A stretch of DNA of 64,000 nt, from assembly GCF_946221635.1 (NCBI RefSeq), contig NZ_CAMIHB010000017.1:1-64000 (forward strand), read 5' to 3'. Source of the DNA: an uncultured Rhodoferax sp. (lineage in GTDB: Bacteria; Pseudomonadota; Gammaproteobacteria; Burkholderiales; Burkholderiaceae_C). Below, piece by piece: positions 24,928-32,807 of the stretch (positions are counted from its first letter, which is position 1; every line of letters begins with the position of its first letter). Position numbers and translations under genes: made by a program. Below the pieces are notes generated by a model. It made no database searches. It had not been told where the DNA came from and saw only the letters and a list, made by a program, of their open reading frames with translations.

Positions 24928-26793
24928 ATGCCAGATACCACCTCTTCCCCCGCACTGCACCCCGTTGTCGAGGCCGTGACCCGGCGCATCCGCGAACGCA
25001 GTGCCTCCACCCGCGCCGCCTACCTGGCGCAGCTGGAACTGGCCGCCGACCGCAAGCCCGGTGCCGACCGCATGGGCTGCGCCAACGTGGCCCACGCTTT
25101 CGCCGCCATGCCGGACAGCGACAAGGCCCGCGTCACGGGCCTGGACAAGCTCAAGATCGTGGCCGAGAAGGGCCCCAACATTGGTATCGTCAACGCCTAC
25201 AACGACATGCTCTCGGCCCACGCGCCACTGCAGCATTACCCCGACCTCATCAAGGTGGAAGCCCGCAAGCACGGCGCCACGGCCCAGGTGGCCGGCGGCG
25301 TGCCCGCCATGTGCGATGGCGTCACGCAAGGCACCCCCGGCATGGAGCTGAGCCTGTTCAGCCGCGATGCGATTGCCATGGCCACCGCCGTGTCGCTGAG
25401 CCACGACGTGTTTGACTGTGCGCTGATGCTGGGTGTGTGCGACAAGATCGTGCCCGGCCTGTTGATCGGCGCGCTGCACTTTGGCCACCTGCCCACCGTG
25501 TTTGTGCCCGCCGGCCCCATGACCTCGGGCCTGTCCAACAACGAAAAAGCCAAGGTGCGCGAGAAAGCGGCCCAGGGCCTGGTGGGCCGCCCCGAGCTGC
25601 TGGCTGCCGAGAGCGCCGCCTACCACGGCGAAGGCACTTGCACCTTCTACGGCACCGCCAACAGCAACCAGATGCTGCTCGAAGCCATGGGCCTGCATGT
25701 GCCCGGCACCGCCTTCATCAACCCCGGCGAAGGCGTGCGCCAGGAGCTGACCCGCGAAGCCGTGCGCACCGTGCTGGGCATCACCAAGGCCAAGCGCTTT
25801 GCGCCCATCGGCAAGGTGGTGGACGAGCGCTGCATCGTCAACGCCATGGTGGCGCTGCTGGCCACCGGCGGTTCCACCAACCACCTGATCCACTGGGTCG
25901 CCGTGGCGCGCGCCGCCGGCATCGTCATCGACTGGAACGACTTCTCCGCCCTGTCCGACGTGGTGCCGCTGCTGACGCGCGTGTACCCCAACGGCAGTGC
26001 CGATGTGAACCACTTCCAGGCCGCAGGCGGCCCCGGCTATGTGATCCGCGAACTGTTGGACGCCGGCTTCATGCACGCCGACGTGCTGACCGTGCGTGCC
26101 AACGGCCTGCGTGAGTTCACCGCCATTCCCTCGGCCAAGGCCGACGGCTCTTTGCAATGGGCAGACCCCGGTGCCAGCAAAGATGACACCGTGGTGCGTC
26201 CTGCCAGCAACCCGTTCAGCGCCACCGGTGGCCTCAAGCTGCTGCAAGGCAACCTGGGGCGCAGTGTGATCAAGGTGTCGGCCGTGCCCGAAGACCGCCA
26301 CATCATCGAAGCGCCTTGCCGCGTGTTCGATTCGCAGGAAGCCCTGCACAAGGCTTTCAGCGCCAACGAACTGAACCAGGACGTGGTCTGCGTGGTGCGC
26401 TGGCAGGGCCCGCAGGCCAATGGCATGCCCGAGCTGCACAAGCTCACGCCACCGCTGGCCGTGTTGCAGGGCAAGGGCTTCCGCGTGGCGCTGGTGACCG
26501 ATGGCCGCATGAGCGGTGCCTCGGGCAAGGTGCCTGCGGCGATCCACGTTTCGCCCGAAGCCAATGCCGGCGGCCCCTTGGCCAAGGTGCGTGATGGCGA
26601 TGTGATCCGCCTCGACGCTACGGCCGGTACCCTGCAGGTGCTGGTGAACGAGGCCGAATGGGCTGCCCGTCCGCTGGCGACCATCCCGGAAGCATTGGCC
26701 GCTTCCAACGGCATCGGCATGGGCCGCGAGCTGTTCACCAACTTCCGCCGCAACGCGCTGGCCGCCGAAGAGGGCGCCTGCACCTGGTTTTGA
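24928..26793 (+). CDS. edd: Phosphogluconate dehydratase
   Basis: An Fe-S dehydratase of the IlvD/Edd family that turns 6-phosphogluconate into KDPG, the first committed step of the Entner-Doudoroff route. At 621 residues it has family length. Conserved blocks include GIVNAYNDMLSAHAPL, CDGVTQGTPGMELSLFSRD, LMLGVCDKIVPGLLIGALHFG and GEGTCTFYGTANSNQM. ATG 24928 lies 7 bp from a HexR-type box, so repression at the start region is likely. The eda gene follows 29 nt downstream. Confidence 0.97.
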   Translation: MPDTTSSPALHPVVEAVTRRIRERSASTRAAYLAQLELAADRKPGADRMGCANVAHAFAAMPDSDKARVTGLDKLKIVAEKGPNIGIVNAYNDMLSAHAPLQHYPDLIKVEARKHGATAQVAGGVPAMCDGVTQGTPGMELSLFSRDAIAMATAVSLSHDVFDCALMLGVCDKIVPGLLIGALHFGHLPTVFVPAGPMTSGLSNNEKAKVREKAAQGLVGRPELLAAESAAYHGEGTCTFYGTANSNQMLLEAMGLHVPGTAFINPGEGVRQELTREAVRTVLGITKAKRFAPIGKVVDERCIVNAMVALLATGGSTNHLIHWVAVARAAGIVIDWNDFSALSDVVPLLTRVYPNGSADVNHFQAAGGPGYVIRELLDAGFMHADVLTVRANGLREFTAIPSAKADGSLQWADPGASKDDTVVRPASNPFSATGGLKLLQGNLGRSVIKVSAVPEDRHIIEAPCRVFDSQEALHKAFSANELNQDVVCVVRWQGPQANGMPELHKLTPPLAVLQGKGFRVALVTDGRMSGASGKVPAAIHVSPEANAGGPLAKVRDGDVIRLDATAGTLQVLVNEAEWAARPLATIPEALAASNGIGMGRELFTNFRRNALAAEEGACTWF

Positions 26794-26822
26794 GATACAA
26801 CTGACTGTCGACTGGAATTCTT

Positions 26823-27464
26823 ATGTCTAACGCCCCCTCTTTCACCGCCTTGCAAGTGATGCAGGACGCACCCGTCATCCCCGTCATCGTGTTGAACGAC
26901 GTGGCCCACGCCGTGCCCATGGCCCGCGCCCTGGTGGCCGGCGGCGTGCGCATGCTGGAAGTGACGCTGCGCACCCCGCAAGCCCTGGCCTGCATGGAAG
27001 CCATTGCCCGTTACGTGCCCGAAGCCGTGGTCGGCGCTGGCACGGTGCGCAGCAAGGCCGATGCCCAAGCCGCCGCCAATGCCGGCGCCCGCTTTGCCGT
27101 CAGCCCCGGCTACACCAGCGCCGTGGGCCAGGCCTGCCGCGACCTGGGCCTGTCGCTGTTGCCCGGCGTGGCCACTGGCAGCGAAATCATGATGGCGCAG
27201 GAAGACGGCTTCACCCAGCTCAAGTTCTTCCCCGCCATGCAAGCCGGCGGCCCCGCCATGCTCAAGGCCTGGAGCGGCCCCTTCTTCGACGTGAAGTTCT
27301 GCCCCACCGGCGGCGTGACCCTGCAAAATGCGCCCGAGTTTCTGGCGCTGCCCAACGTGGTCTGCGTAGGCGGCTCCTGGATTGTTCCGGCCGACGCCAT
27401 GGCCAAGGGCGAGTGGGACAAGATCACGCAGCTGGCGAAGGATACGCAGGCGCTGCGCAAGTAA
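26823..27464 (+). CDS. eda: KDPG aldolase (2-dehydro-3-deoxy-phosphogluconate aldolase)
   Basis: A class I aldolase that splits KDPG into pyruvate and glyceraldehyde 3-phosphate. The 213-residue product shows the catalytic Glu in RMLEVTLRTP (Glu46) and the Schiff-base Lys134 in TQLKFFPA, with GAGTV and GGV phosphate loops. It forms an operon with edd and ends at a strong terminator. The start ATG follows edd after a short spacer. Confidence 0.96.
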   Translation: MSNAPSFTALQVMQDAPVIPVIVLNDVAHAVPMARALVAGGVRMLEVTLRTPQALACMEAIARYVPEAVVGAGTVRSKADAQAAANAGARFAVSPGYTSAVGQACRDLGLSLLPGVATGSEIMMAQEDGFTQLKFFPAMQAGGPAMLKAWSGPFFDVKFCPTGGVTLQNAPEFLALPNVVCVGGSWIVPADAMAKGEWDKITQLAKDTQALRK

Positions 27465-27485
27465 GTTGCGTTGGTCGTTTCAAGT

Positions 27486-27512
27486 AAAAGAGGGCTGCGG
27501 CCCTCTTTTTTA
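27486..27512 (+). terminator. Terminator of edd-eda
   Basis: A 10-bp perfect stem AAAAGAGGGC/GCCCTCTTTT with a TGCG loop and a T-run, starting 22 bp after the eda stop. Its right side runs directly into a repeat copy. Confidence 0.9.
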
Positions 27513-27548
27513 TTGCGCGAGCAGCTATGAAATTGATAGTCATTACTT
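27490..27548 (+). repeat. Interspersed ~60-bp repeat, copy 8, merged with the edd-eda terminator
   Basis: The core TTGCGCGAGCAGCTATG and 3' AAATTGATAGTCATT follow the terminator T-run. The usual 5' half of the repeat is replaced by the terminator hairpin. Confidence 0.7.
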
Positions 27549-27788
27549 GATGTCCGGGCGGGTGCAGCAAGCTGTTCGTGTAGCGCTACTCCAGTGTTCA
27601 TAAGTAAACCTGCGGCGTTTGTGGGCATTTTCATAGGCCGCCAGTTGCAGGCTGACTTATAAAGTCAGTTATAAATCGAGCACTTTAATAAATCGCTGGG
27701 AGGTGGCTATATGGTGCGTGCGAACGTTGTTCAAAAGGCCTGTCTGACGTACACAAAGCGTTAGATTGAATCATTCACACTTTTTCGC
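27549..27788. other. Gene-free, lower-GC stretch with a 17-bp palindrome
   Basis: Together with the terminator and repeat this forms a gene-free gap of over 300 bp after eda. I see no convincing ORF. CTGACTTATAAAGTCAG (27652-27668) is a perfect palindrome around ATA and could be an operator for the following orphan gene. Base composition is visibly less GC-rich than in flanking genes. Confidence 0.6.
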
Positions 27789-28634
27789 ATGACTAAGCTT
27801 CTCAACTGGACCTCGCTTACGTTCTTTGTCACTGTCGTTGGACTTGCAATTCCGATTTGGTTGTGGCGCGCCGATCTTGATGCAAAGTCACTTTCGCTTC
27901 AATTGACCTCGCAAACGCCTCTCACGTCCGACTCTGCCAACTCCATAAAGGGGCTGGAAGTTCTGATGGATGGCGTGAAGGTCGCGTCACCAACCGTATC
28001 GGTCGTGACGCTCACCAACAACGGCAAGAAGCCACTACCGGCATCCGAGTTTGAATCTCCCGTTGAGGTTCGCGTTGCACATGGATCGCAGATTTTCCGA
28101 GCCGAAGTAACGTCAAGCCATCCGAAGGATATCGAAGCACGAATTGAGTGGAACAAGACCTCCGTTCGATTCGTACCCGTACTTTTGAATCCAGATGAGA
28201 GCATCACAATCTCTCTACTTACCGAGGGCGAGCGTCCGACTTTCACTTCAAGGGCACGGGTAGTTGGTGTTACCACCGTAGACTTCGTTGACAACACAAA
28301 GAAGCCTCCTGCGTGGCGGCTCACAGCCATCTTATTGATCGCCTCACTGCTGCTCTTCGTAGCGTCAGACATCGTTGATCCCGATCTTCGCGGCGGCCCT
28401 CCCGTGTTGTTTGTCCGCAAGCGAGCAGCCTTTTTCATAAAAATTGTTTGCAGTGGAGGTGGTGTGGTTGCCTATACGGGCTTCGCTCTCTCTGCAGAGA
28501 TTGATGGCATTTGGGCTATGGTCTTAGGACTATTGCCAACCATGCTCTTTACCGCCCTTATTGGGGCGGCACTCAATAATGGCGCCAAGGCACGGGCCAA
28601 GGTCGCTGAGAGTCCGCCCAAACCTCTCAATTAA
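27789..28634 (+). CDS. Membrane protein of unknown function in a lower-GC patch
   Basis: A 281-residue product I do not recognise. Residues 8-27 form a membrane helix; residues about 30-170 are a beta-rich, probably extracytoplasmic domain (VSVVTLTNNGKKPLPASEF looks like an Ig-type strand pair); three further helices follow at about 176-192, 212-232 and 240-262. Codon use is less GC3-biased than in neighbours, which suggests recent acquisition. It is alone between edd-eda and the reductase gene, with no mobility gene nearby. Confidence 0.68.
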   Translation: MTKLLNWTSLTFFVTVVGLAIPIWLWRADLDAKSLSLQLTSQTPLTSDSANSIKGLEVLMDGVKVASPTVSVVTLTNNGKKPLPASEFESPVEVRVAHGSQIFRAEVTSSHPKDIEARIEWNKTSVRFVPVLLNPDESITISLLTEGERPTFTSRARVVGVTTVDFVDNTKKPPAWRLTAILLIASLLLFVASDIVDPDLRGGPPVLFVRKRAAFFIKIVCSGGGVVAYTGFALSAEIDGIWAMVLGLLPTMLFTALIGAALNNGAKARAKVAESPPKPLN

Positions 28635-28948
28635 GCAGACAAGTTGCTGTAACCTAATTTTGTAGCTCACCTGAAACGTTGAGGTATATGGGTCTCCACT
28701 CGCACTTTCTCCGTGATCTCAGTAGATATGGAAATCGCTCCGCATCTATCTCAGCCTTGGTAGTTCTTTACTGAAACACAAGGCTTGTGGAGAATCTTCT
28801 CCCTGTATTCGAGGGCTCGGCGAGTTCTCGCCTTGGATATGCTTAGCAAGCCGCACTACTTGTTCTCCAAACGGCTCCTTGTGTCAGAGACTTGACAATG
28901 CAGCTGAACCGATTGCGGCCTTCAGCTCAGACTCCCAAAGAGGTTTTC
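28635..28948. other. Gene-free stretch with two adjacent perfect hairpins
   Basis: No supported ORF. GGAGAATCTTCTCC (28789-28802) and GGCGAGTTCTCGCC (28819-28832) are two 6-bp-stem palindromes with two-base centres, 16 bp apart. The stretch shares the lower GC of the preceding gene. It may hold the terminator of the orphan gene and the promoter of the next. Confidence 0.55.
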
Positions 28949-29599
28949 ATGTCCAAACTTCGCGTAGAAAGTTTCACCATTTCGCTGGACGGCTTTGGTG
29001 CCGGTCCTGACCAGGACCTCGCCAACCCGCTGGGCGTGGGCGGTACCGCGCTGCATGGCTGGGCGATGTCCACGCGCACGTTTCAGACGAAGGTGTTTGG
29101 TAACAGTGATGGCGGCGCCACAGGCATTGACGATGACTTTGCCCAGCGCGGCTTCCGGAACATGGGCGCCTGGATTCTGGGGCGCAATATGTTCGGCCCG
29201 GTGCGCGGGCCGTGGCCGGACGAGAGCTGGCGCGGCTGGTGGGGGGAGAACCCGGTGTACCACGTGCCGGTGTTTGTGCTGACGCACCATGCGCGCCCGC
29301 CGCTGGTGATGGAGGGCGGAACCACCTTCCATTTCGTGACCGAAGGCCCCGAAGTCGCGCTGCAGCGCGCCCGTGAGGCCGCAGGGGGCAAGGATGTGCG
29401 GGTGGGCGGCGGCGTGAACACCATCCAGCAGTACTTGCGCCTGCGCCTGATCGATGAAATGCATATCGCCATCTCGCCGGTGCTGCTGGGCGCGGGGGAG
29501 CGCTTGTTCGAGGGCATCAACCTGCCGGCGCTGGGCTACGCATGTACCCAGCACCAGAGTTCGCCTTTGGCCACGCATGTCGTTTTTACTCGGCTGTGA
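28949..29599 (+). CDS. Dihydrofolate reductase family protein (RibD C-terminal type)
   Basis: A 216-residue NADPH-dependent reductase-like protein of the RibD_C/DHFR fold. It shows ISLDGFGAGPDQ (about 9-20), GAWILGRNMF, and the cofactor segment DVRVGGGVNTIQQYLRLRLIDEMHI near residue 150. Such proteins are common stand-alone enzymes of unknown substrate. ATG 28949 is preceded by AAAGAGG; the frame is open further upstream without a good ribosome site. A small VOC protein and an SRPBCC protein follow on the same strand. Confidence 0.85.
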   Translation: MSKLRVESFTISLDGFGAGPDQDLANPLGVGGTALHGWAMSTRTFQTKVFGNSDGGATGIDDDFAQRGFRNMGAWILGRNMFGPVRGPWPDESWRGWWGENPVYHVPVFVLTHHARPPLVMEGGTTFHFVTEGPEVALQRAREAAGGKDVRVGGGVNTIQQYLRLRLIDEMHIAISPVLLGAGERLFEGINLPALGYACTQHQSSPLATHVVFTRL

Positions 29600-29633
29600 T
29601 GGCCGTCGTTCTGTCTGTTGAAGGAGCACTCCC

Positions 29634-30113
29634 ATGACCCCCAAGAACACCATCTGCATCTGGTACGACGGCGCGGCGCTGGAAGCCGCGGAGTTTTATG
29701 CCAAAACCTTCCCCGACAGCGCGGTTCGAGCCGTCCACCATGCGCCGGGTGACTACCCCATGGGCCAACAGGGCCAGGTGCTGACGGTGGAGTTCACCGT
29801 GATGGGCATCCCGTGCCTGGGGCTCAATGGCGGGCCGATGTTCAAGCACTCTGAGGCGTTTTCTTTCCAGGTGGCGACGGAGGATCAGGAGGAGACAGAC
29901 CGTTTGTGGAACGCCATCGTGGACAACGGTGGCCAGGCCAGCCAATGCGGCTGGTGCAAGGACCAATGGGGCCTGTCGTGGCAGATCACGCCGCGTGCGT
30001 TGACGGACGCGATGGCCGCACCGGACCGTGCCGCGGCCAAGCGGGTGTTCGAAGCCATGATGGAGATGGGCAAGATCGACATCGCCAAGATTGAAGCCGC
30101 GCGGCGTGGATAA
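29634..30113 (+). CDS. VOC superfamily protein (PhnB/3-demethylubiquinone-methyltransferase-like fold)
   Basis: A 159-residue protein of the PhnB-like VOC group. It starts ICIWYDGAALEAAEFYAKTFPDS, has LGLNGGPMFKHSEAFSFQVA and QCGWCKDQWGLSWQITP, all family blocks; despite some database names these are not proven methyltransferases. GGAGC precedes ATG 29634. It lies 34 bp after the reductase and just before the SRPBCC gene, forming a likely three-gene unit. Confidence 0.87.
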   Translation: MTPKNTICIWYDGAALEAAEFYAKTFPDSAVRAVHHAPGDYPMGQQGQVLTVEFTVMGIPCLGLNGGPMFKHSEAFSFQVATEDQEETDRLWNAIVDNGGQASQCGWCKDQWGLSWQITPRALTDAMAAPDRAAAKRVFEAMMEMGKIDIAKIEAARRG

Positions 30114-30123
30114 GGAACATCGC

Positions 30124-30558
30124 GTGGAAACCGTGGAACAACGCTCCGACATCCGCAGCCACTTCATCGCCGCTACCCCGGTGCAAGTCTTCGCAGCCAT
30201 GCGCGACCCCGTGCGCGTGGCACGCTGGTGGGGGCCGGATGGATTCCGCAACACCATCCACACCTTCGATTTCCAGCCAGGCGGGCAGTGGCTGCTGACC
30301 ATGCATGGTCCCGACGGCACGGACTACCCGAACGAAAGCCGCTTCACCCGCCTGGTACCCGACGCACTGTTTGAGATCGAGCATTTCAGCGGACACCACT
30401 TCGTTCTCACCATCAGCCTGCAGGCCTCAGGCCAGGGTACGCAGGTGCACTGGCAGCAAACCTTTGACACGGTGGAGCACTACGCACGCATTGCCCAGTT
30501 TGTGGCTGGTGCCAATGCGCAGAATTTGCAGCGTCTGGCGGCAGAGGTTCTGCGTTAG
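30124..30558 (+). CDS. SRPBCC (AHSA1-like) domain protein
   Basis: A 144-residue START/Bet v1-like fold protein of the AHSA1 group. Blocks VFAAMRDPVRVARWWGPDGFRNT and FDFQPGGQWLLTMHGPDG are typical. The GTG at 30124 is chosen because AAGGA ends 8 nt upstream; a second GTG is at 30133. These proteins bind hydrophobic ligands and are often paired with VOC or ArsR proteins. It follows the VOC gene by 10 bp. Confidence 0.85.
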   Translation: METVEQRSDIRSHFIAATPVQVFAAMRDPVRVARWWGPDGFRNTIHTFDFQPGGQWLLTMHGPDGTDYPNESRFTRLVPDALFEIEHFSGHHFVLTISLQASGQGTQVHWQQTFDTVEHYARIAQFVAGANAQNLQRLAAEVLR

Positions 30559-30570
30559 AAGCGCCTGATT

Positions 30571-31197
30571 TCACAGCGTTTTCCACCCCATCCATAGCGT
30601 CCACACCGCCGTCAGCACCAGCAGCCCGCCCAGCCAGTGGCTGAAGGCGGTCTGGCTGGCGGAGCTGCCTTTTAGCCACTCACGCAGCTGCACAGCCGCC
30701 AGCGCCACACTGCCATACACCGCAATCTGTGCCGCGGCGGTGATGGCGCCCAGGGCCACAGACTGCGCGGCGATGTGGCCCAGCTGGGGGCGTATGAACT
30801 GGGGGAACACCGCCAGCATGAAGATGTAGGCCTTGGGGTTCATCAGGCAGGTAAGGGTGGCGCGCAGCAGGGTGCGGTGCCAGGGGCGCGAGGGCTGGTC
30901 TTGCACCTCCGACAGCGCCTGCGTATTGCGCAGCAGGCCCCAGCCCATCCACGCCACATACAGGCTGCCGGCGAGCAGCAGTGCGTTGAAGGCCAAGGGC
31001 ACATGCTGCAGGAGCAGGCCCACGCCCAATGCGCCCATGGCGGTGTGCACCATGCCGCCCAGCACAATGCCCGCCACGGCCGCTGCGCCGGAGCGCTTGC
31101 CATCGACCAGTGTGCTGGCCAGCACAAAGGCCATGTCCATGCCGGGCAGCACCACGATGCCGAAGACCAAAACCGCGTAGAGCCAGAGGTGTTCCAT
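30571..31197 (-). CDS. LysE family amino-acid exporter (RhtB type)
   Basis: A 208-residue membrane protein with six helices. The N-terminal LPGMDMAFVLASTLVDGKRSG and the central LTCLMNPKAYIFMLAVFPQF are LysE/RhtB hallmarks. It would export amino acids or derivatives. ATG 31197 has AGGA 6 nt upstream on the minus strand, better than ATG 31203, which directly abuts it. Convergent with the SRPBCC gene and divergent from the WYL regulator, which could control it. Confidence 0.9.
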   Translation of the reverse strand: MEHLWLYAVLVFGIVVLPGMDMAFVLASTLVDGKRSGAAAVAGIVLGGMVHTAMGALGVGLLLQHVPLAFNALLLAGSLYVAWMGWGLLRNTQALSEVQDQPSRPWHRTLLRATLTCLMNPKAYIFMLAVFPQFIRPQLGHIAAQSVALGAITAAAQIAVYGSVALAAVQLREWLKGSSASQTAFSHWLGGLLVLTAVWTLWMGWKTL

Positions 31198-31288
31198 ATC
31201 CATTCCTTTTTCAGTGTGTGAAGACGGAGTGGAGTGTGTGCAGTAATAGCTGCCACCGAATGTCAGCTTTTATGGCTACCATGCCAGC

Positions 31289-32257
31289 ATGCGTGCCAGC
31301 CGCCTCCTGACCATCCAGATGCTTCTACAAACCCGGGGGCGCATGAGCGCGCAGGCGCTGGCCGAGGTGTTGGAGGTATCGGTGCGCACGCTGTACCGCG
31401 ATGTGGACCAGCTCACTGCCGCCGGCGTGCCCATTTATGCGGAGCAGGGGCGCAACGGCGGCTTTCAGCTGGTGGCGGGCTGGAAGACCACGCTGACCGG
31501 CTTTACCGCCTCCGAGTCGCAGGCCGTGTTCATGAGCGGGCTGGCCGGCCCGGCCGCCGAGTTGGGCCTGGGCCAGCAGGTGGTGGATGCCCAGCTCAAG
31601 CTCATGAGCGCGCTGCCCGCGCACCAGCGCGGCGATGCCCAGCGTGTGCAGAGCCGCTTCCACCTGGACCCGGCCGACTGGTACCGCGAGGCCGACCCCG
31701 TGCCCCATCTGGCCACGGTCGCCACCGCCGTCTGGCGAGACCGGCAGTTGGCCCTGCGCTACGACAGTTGGAAGGCCGAAGTGCAGCGCACGGTGCACCC
31801 CTTAGGCCTGGTGCTGAAAGCCGGCGTCTGGTACCTGGTGGCCAGCAGCGACGCCAAGCCGCGTACCTACCGTATCTCCAATATCCTGAGCGCCGAGTTA
31901 TTGGACAAGGCCAGTACGCGGCCCAAGCGCTTTGACCTGCCCGCGTACTGGACCGAATCCATCCAACGCTTTGAAGCCGAGCTGTACCAGGGCCACGCCG
32001 TGGTGCAGGCCACCGTCCAAGGGGTGAAGCAATTGCGTCAGCTCAGCAGCGCGGTGGCCAAGGCCGTCGCGGCGCAGATGCCCCACGCGCCAGTGGACGG
32101 CAAGGTGCGACTCAAGATTCCGATTGAAACGCTGGAGAACGCCAGTTACCAGCTGCTGCGCATGGCGCCGGATGTGGCGGTGGTCTCACCCGTGGCCCTG
32201 CGCCGGGCCATCGTCCAGCGTCTGCAGGCGATCCAGGCCTGCTACACCGAGGAATAA
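31289..32257 (+). CDS. WYL-domain transcriptional regulator (YafY/DeoR type)
   Basis: A 322-residue regulator. The N-terminal HTH is at about residues 1-58 (RLLTIQMLLQTRGRMSAQAL, then SVRTLYRDVDQLTAAGVPIY). The WYL domain is at about 145-230, where the motif reads VWYLVA, and a WCX-type C-terminal domain follows. Such proteins often sense nucleotides or other ligands. It is divergent from the LysE exporter, with 91 bp between the starts. Confidence 0.9.
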   Translation: MRASRLLTIQMLLQTRGRMSAQALAEVLEVSVRTLYRDVDQLTAAGVPIYAEQGRNGGFQLVAGWKTTLTGFTASESQAVFMSGLAGPAAELGLGQQVVDAQLKLMSALPAHQRGDAQRVQSRFHLDPADWYREADPVPHLATVATAVWRDRQLALRYDSWKAEVQRTVHPLGLVLKAGVWYLVASSDAKPRTYRISNILSAELLDKASTRPKRFDLPAYWTESIQRFEAELYQGHAVVQATVQGVKQLRQLSSAVAKAVAAQMPHAPVDGKVRLKIPIETLENASYQLLRMAPDVAVVSPVALRRAIVQRLQAIQACYTEE

Positions 32258-32260
32258 TAG

Positions 32261-32320
32261 AAAAAATGGCCTCTAGCCCCCGTCAATAGTGCGCAAGTAG
32301 CTATCAATACCGTAGCAAAT
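32261..32320 (+). repeat. Interspersed ~60-bp repeat, copy 9
   Basis: AAAAAATGGCCTCTAGCCCC, CGTCAATAGT, the core TGCGCAAGTAGCTAT and 3' CGTAGCAAAT. It exactly fills the space between the convergent WYL regulator and gloA. Confidence 0.88.
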
Positions 32321-32323
32321 ATC

Positions 32324-32737
32324 TCAGCGCAACCCGACACCCTCAGCGGCCTCGGCCCGTTGGATCAGCTCGATCTTGTAGCCATCCGGGTCGGTCACGA
32401 AGGCAATCACCGTCGTGCCACCCTTGACCGGACCGGCTTCGCGTGTGACGTTGCCGCCGGCCGCCTTGATCTTCTCGCAGGCGGCGTAGGCATCGGGCAC
32501 GCCCACCGCGATGTGGCCGTAGGCGGTGCCCAGCTCGTAGTTCTCCACGCCCCAGTTGTAGGTCAGCTCGATCTCGGCCTGGCCGGGGTTGCCACCCGCA
32601 AAGCCCAGGAAGGCCAGGCTGTACTTGTATTCCGGGTTTTCGGAGGTGCGCAGCAGTTGCATGCCCAGCACGCCGGTGTAGAAATCGATGGAGCGCTGGA
32701 GGTTGCCAACGCGCAGCATGGTGTGGAGGAATCGCAC
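32324..32737 (-). CDS. gloA: Lactoylglutathione lyase (glyoxalase I)
   Basis: Converts the methylglyoxal-glutathione hemithioacetal into S-lactoylglutathione. The 137-residue product shows the bacterial Ni-type pattern: MRFLHTMLRVGNLQRSIDFY with metal His5, the Glu of EIELTYNWG, His of YGHIAVGV and Glu of DGYKIELIQ. The start gives the usual N terminus. Single gene, ending next to a repeat copy. Confidence 0.96.
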   Translation of the reverse strand: MRFLHTMLRVGNLQRSIDFYTGVLGMQLLRTSENPEYKYSLAFLGFAGGNPGQAEIELTYNWGVENYELGTAYGHIAVGVPDAYAACEKIKAAGGNVTREAGPVKGGTTVIAFVTDPDGYKIELIQRAEAAEGVGLR

Positions 32738-32807
32738 GGGAGTGTCTTTCGGGAAAAGAAGGGCGAAGCATAGCGCGCCCGCCTTTTCCGTAGCACTGCC
32801 TCAGGTA

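Noticed and set aside
27762..27768. GTTAGAT preceded by AAAGC, resembling the end of an integron attC site next to the orphan membrane gene
   Set aside because: No matching RYYYAAC partner with the right spacing could be found upstream, no second site follows the gene, and no integrase is present.
31234..31280. AGCTGCC...TTATGGC near the WYL regulator start, resembling the interspersed repeat in part
   Set aside because: The core CTGCGCRAGCAGCTA and the 5' box are missing; similarity is limited to a few bases.
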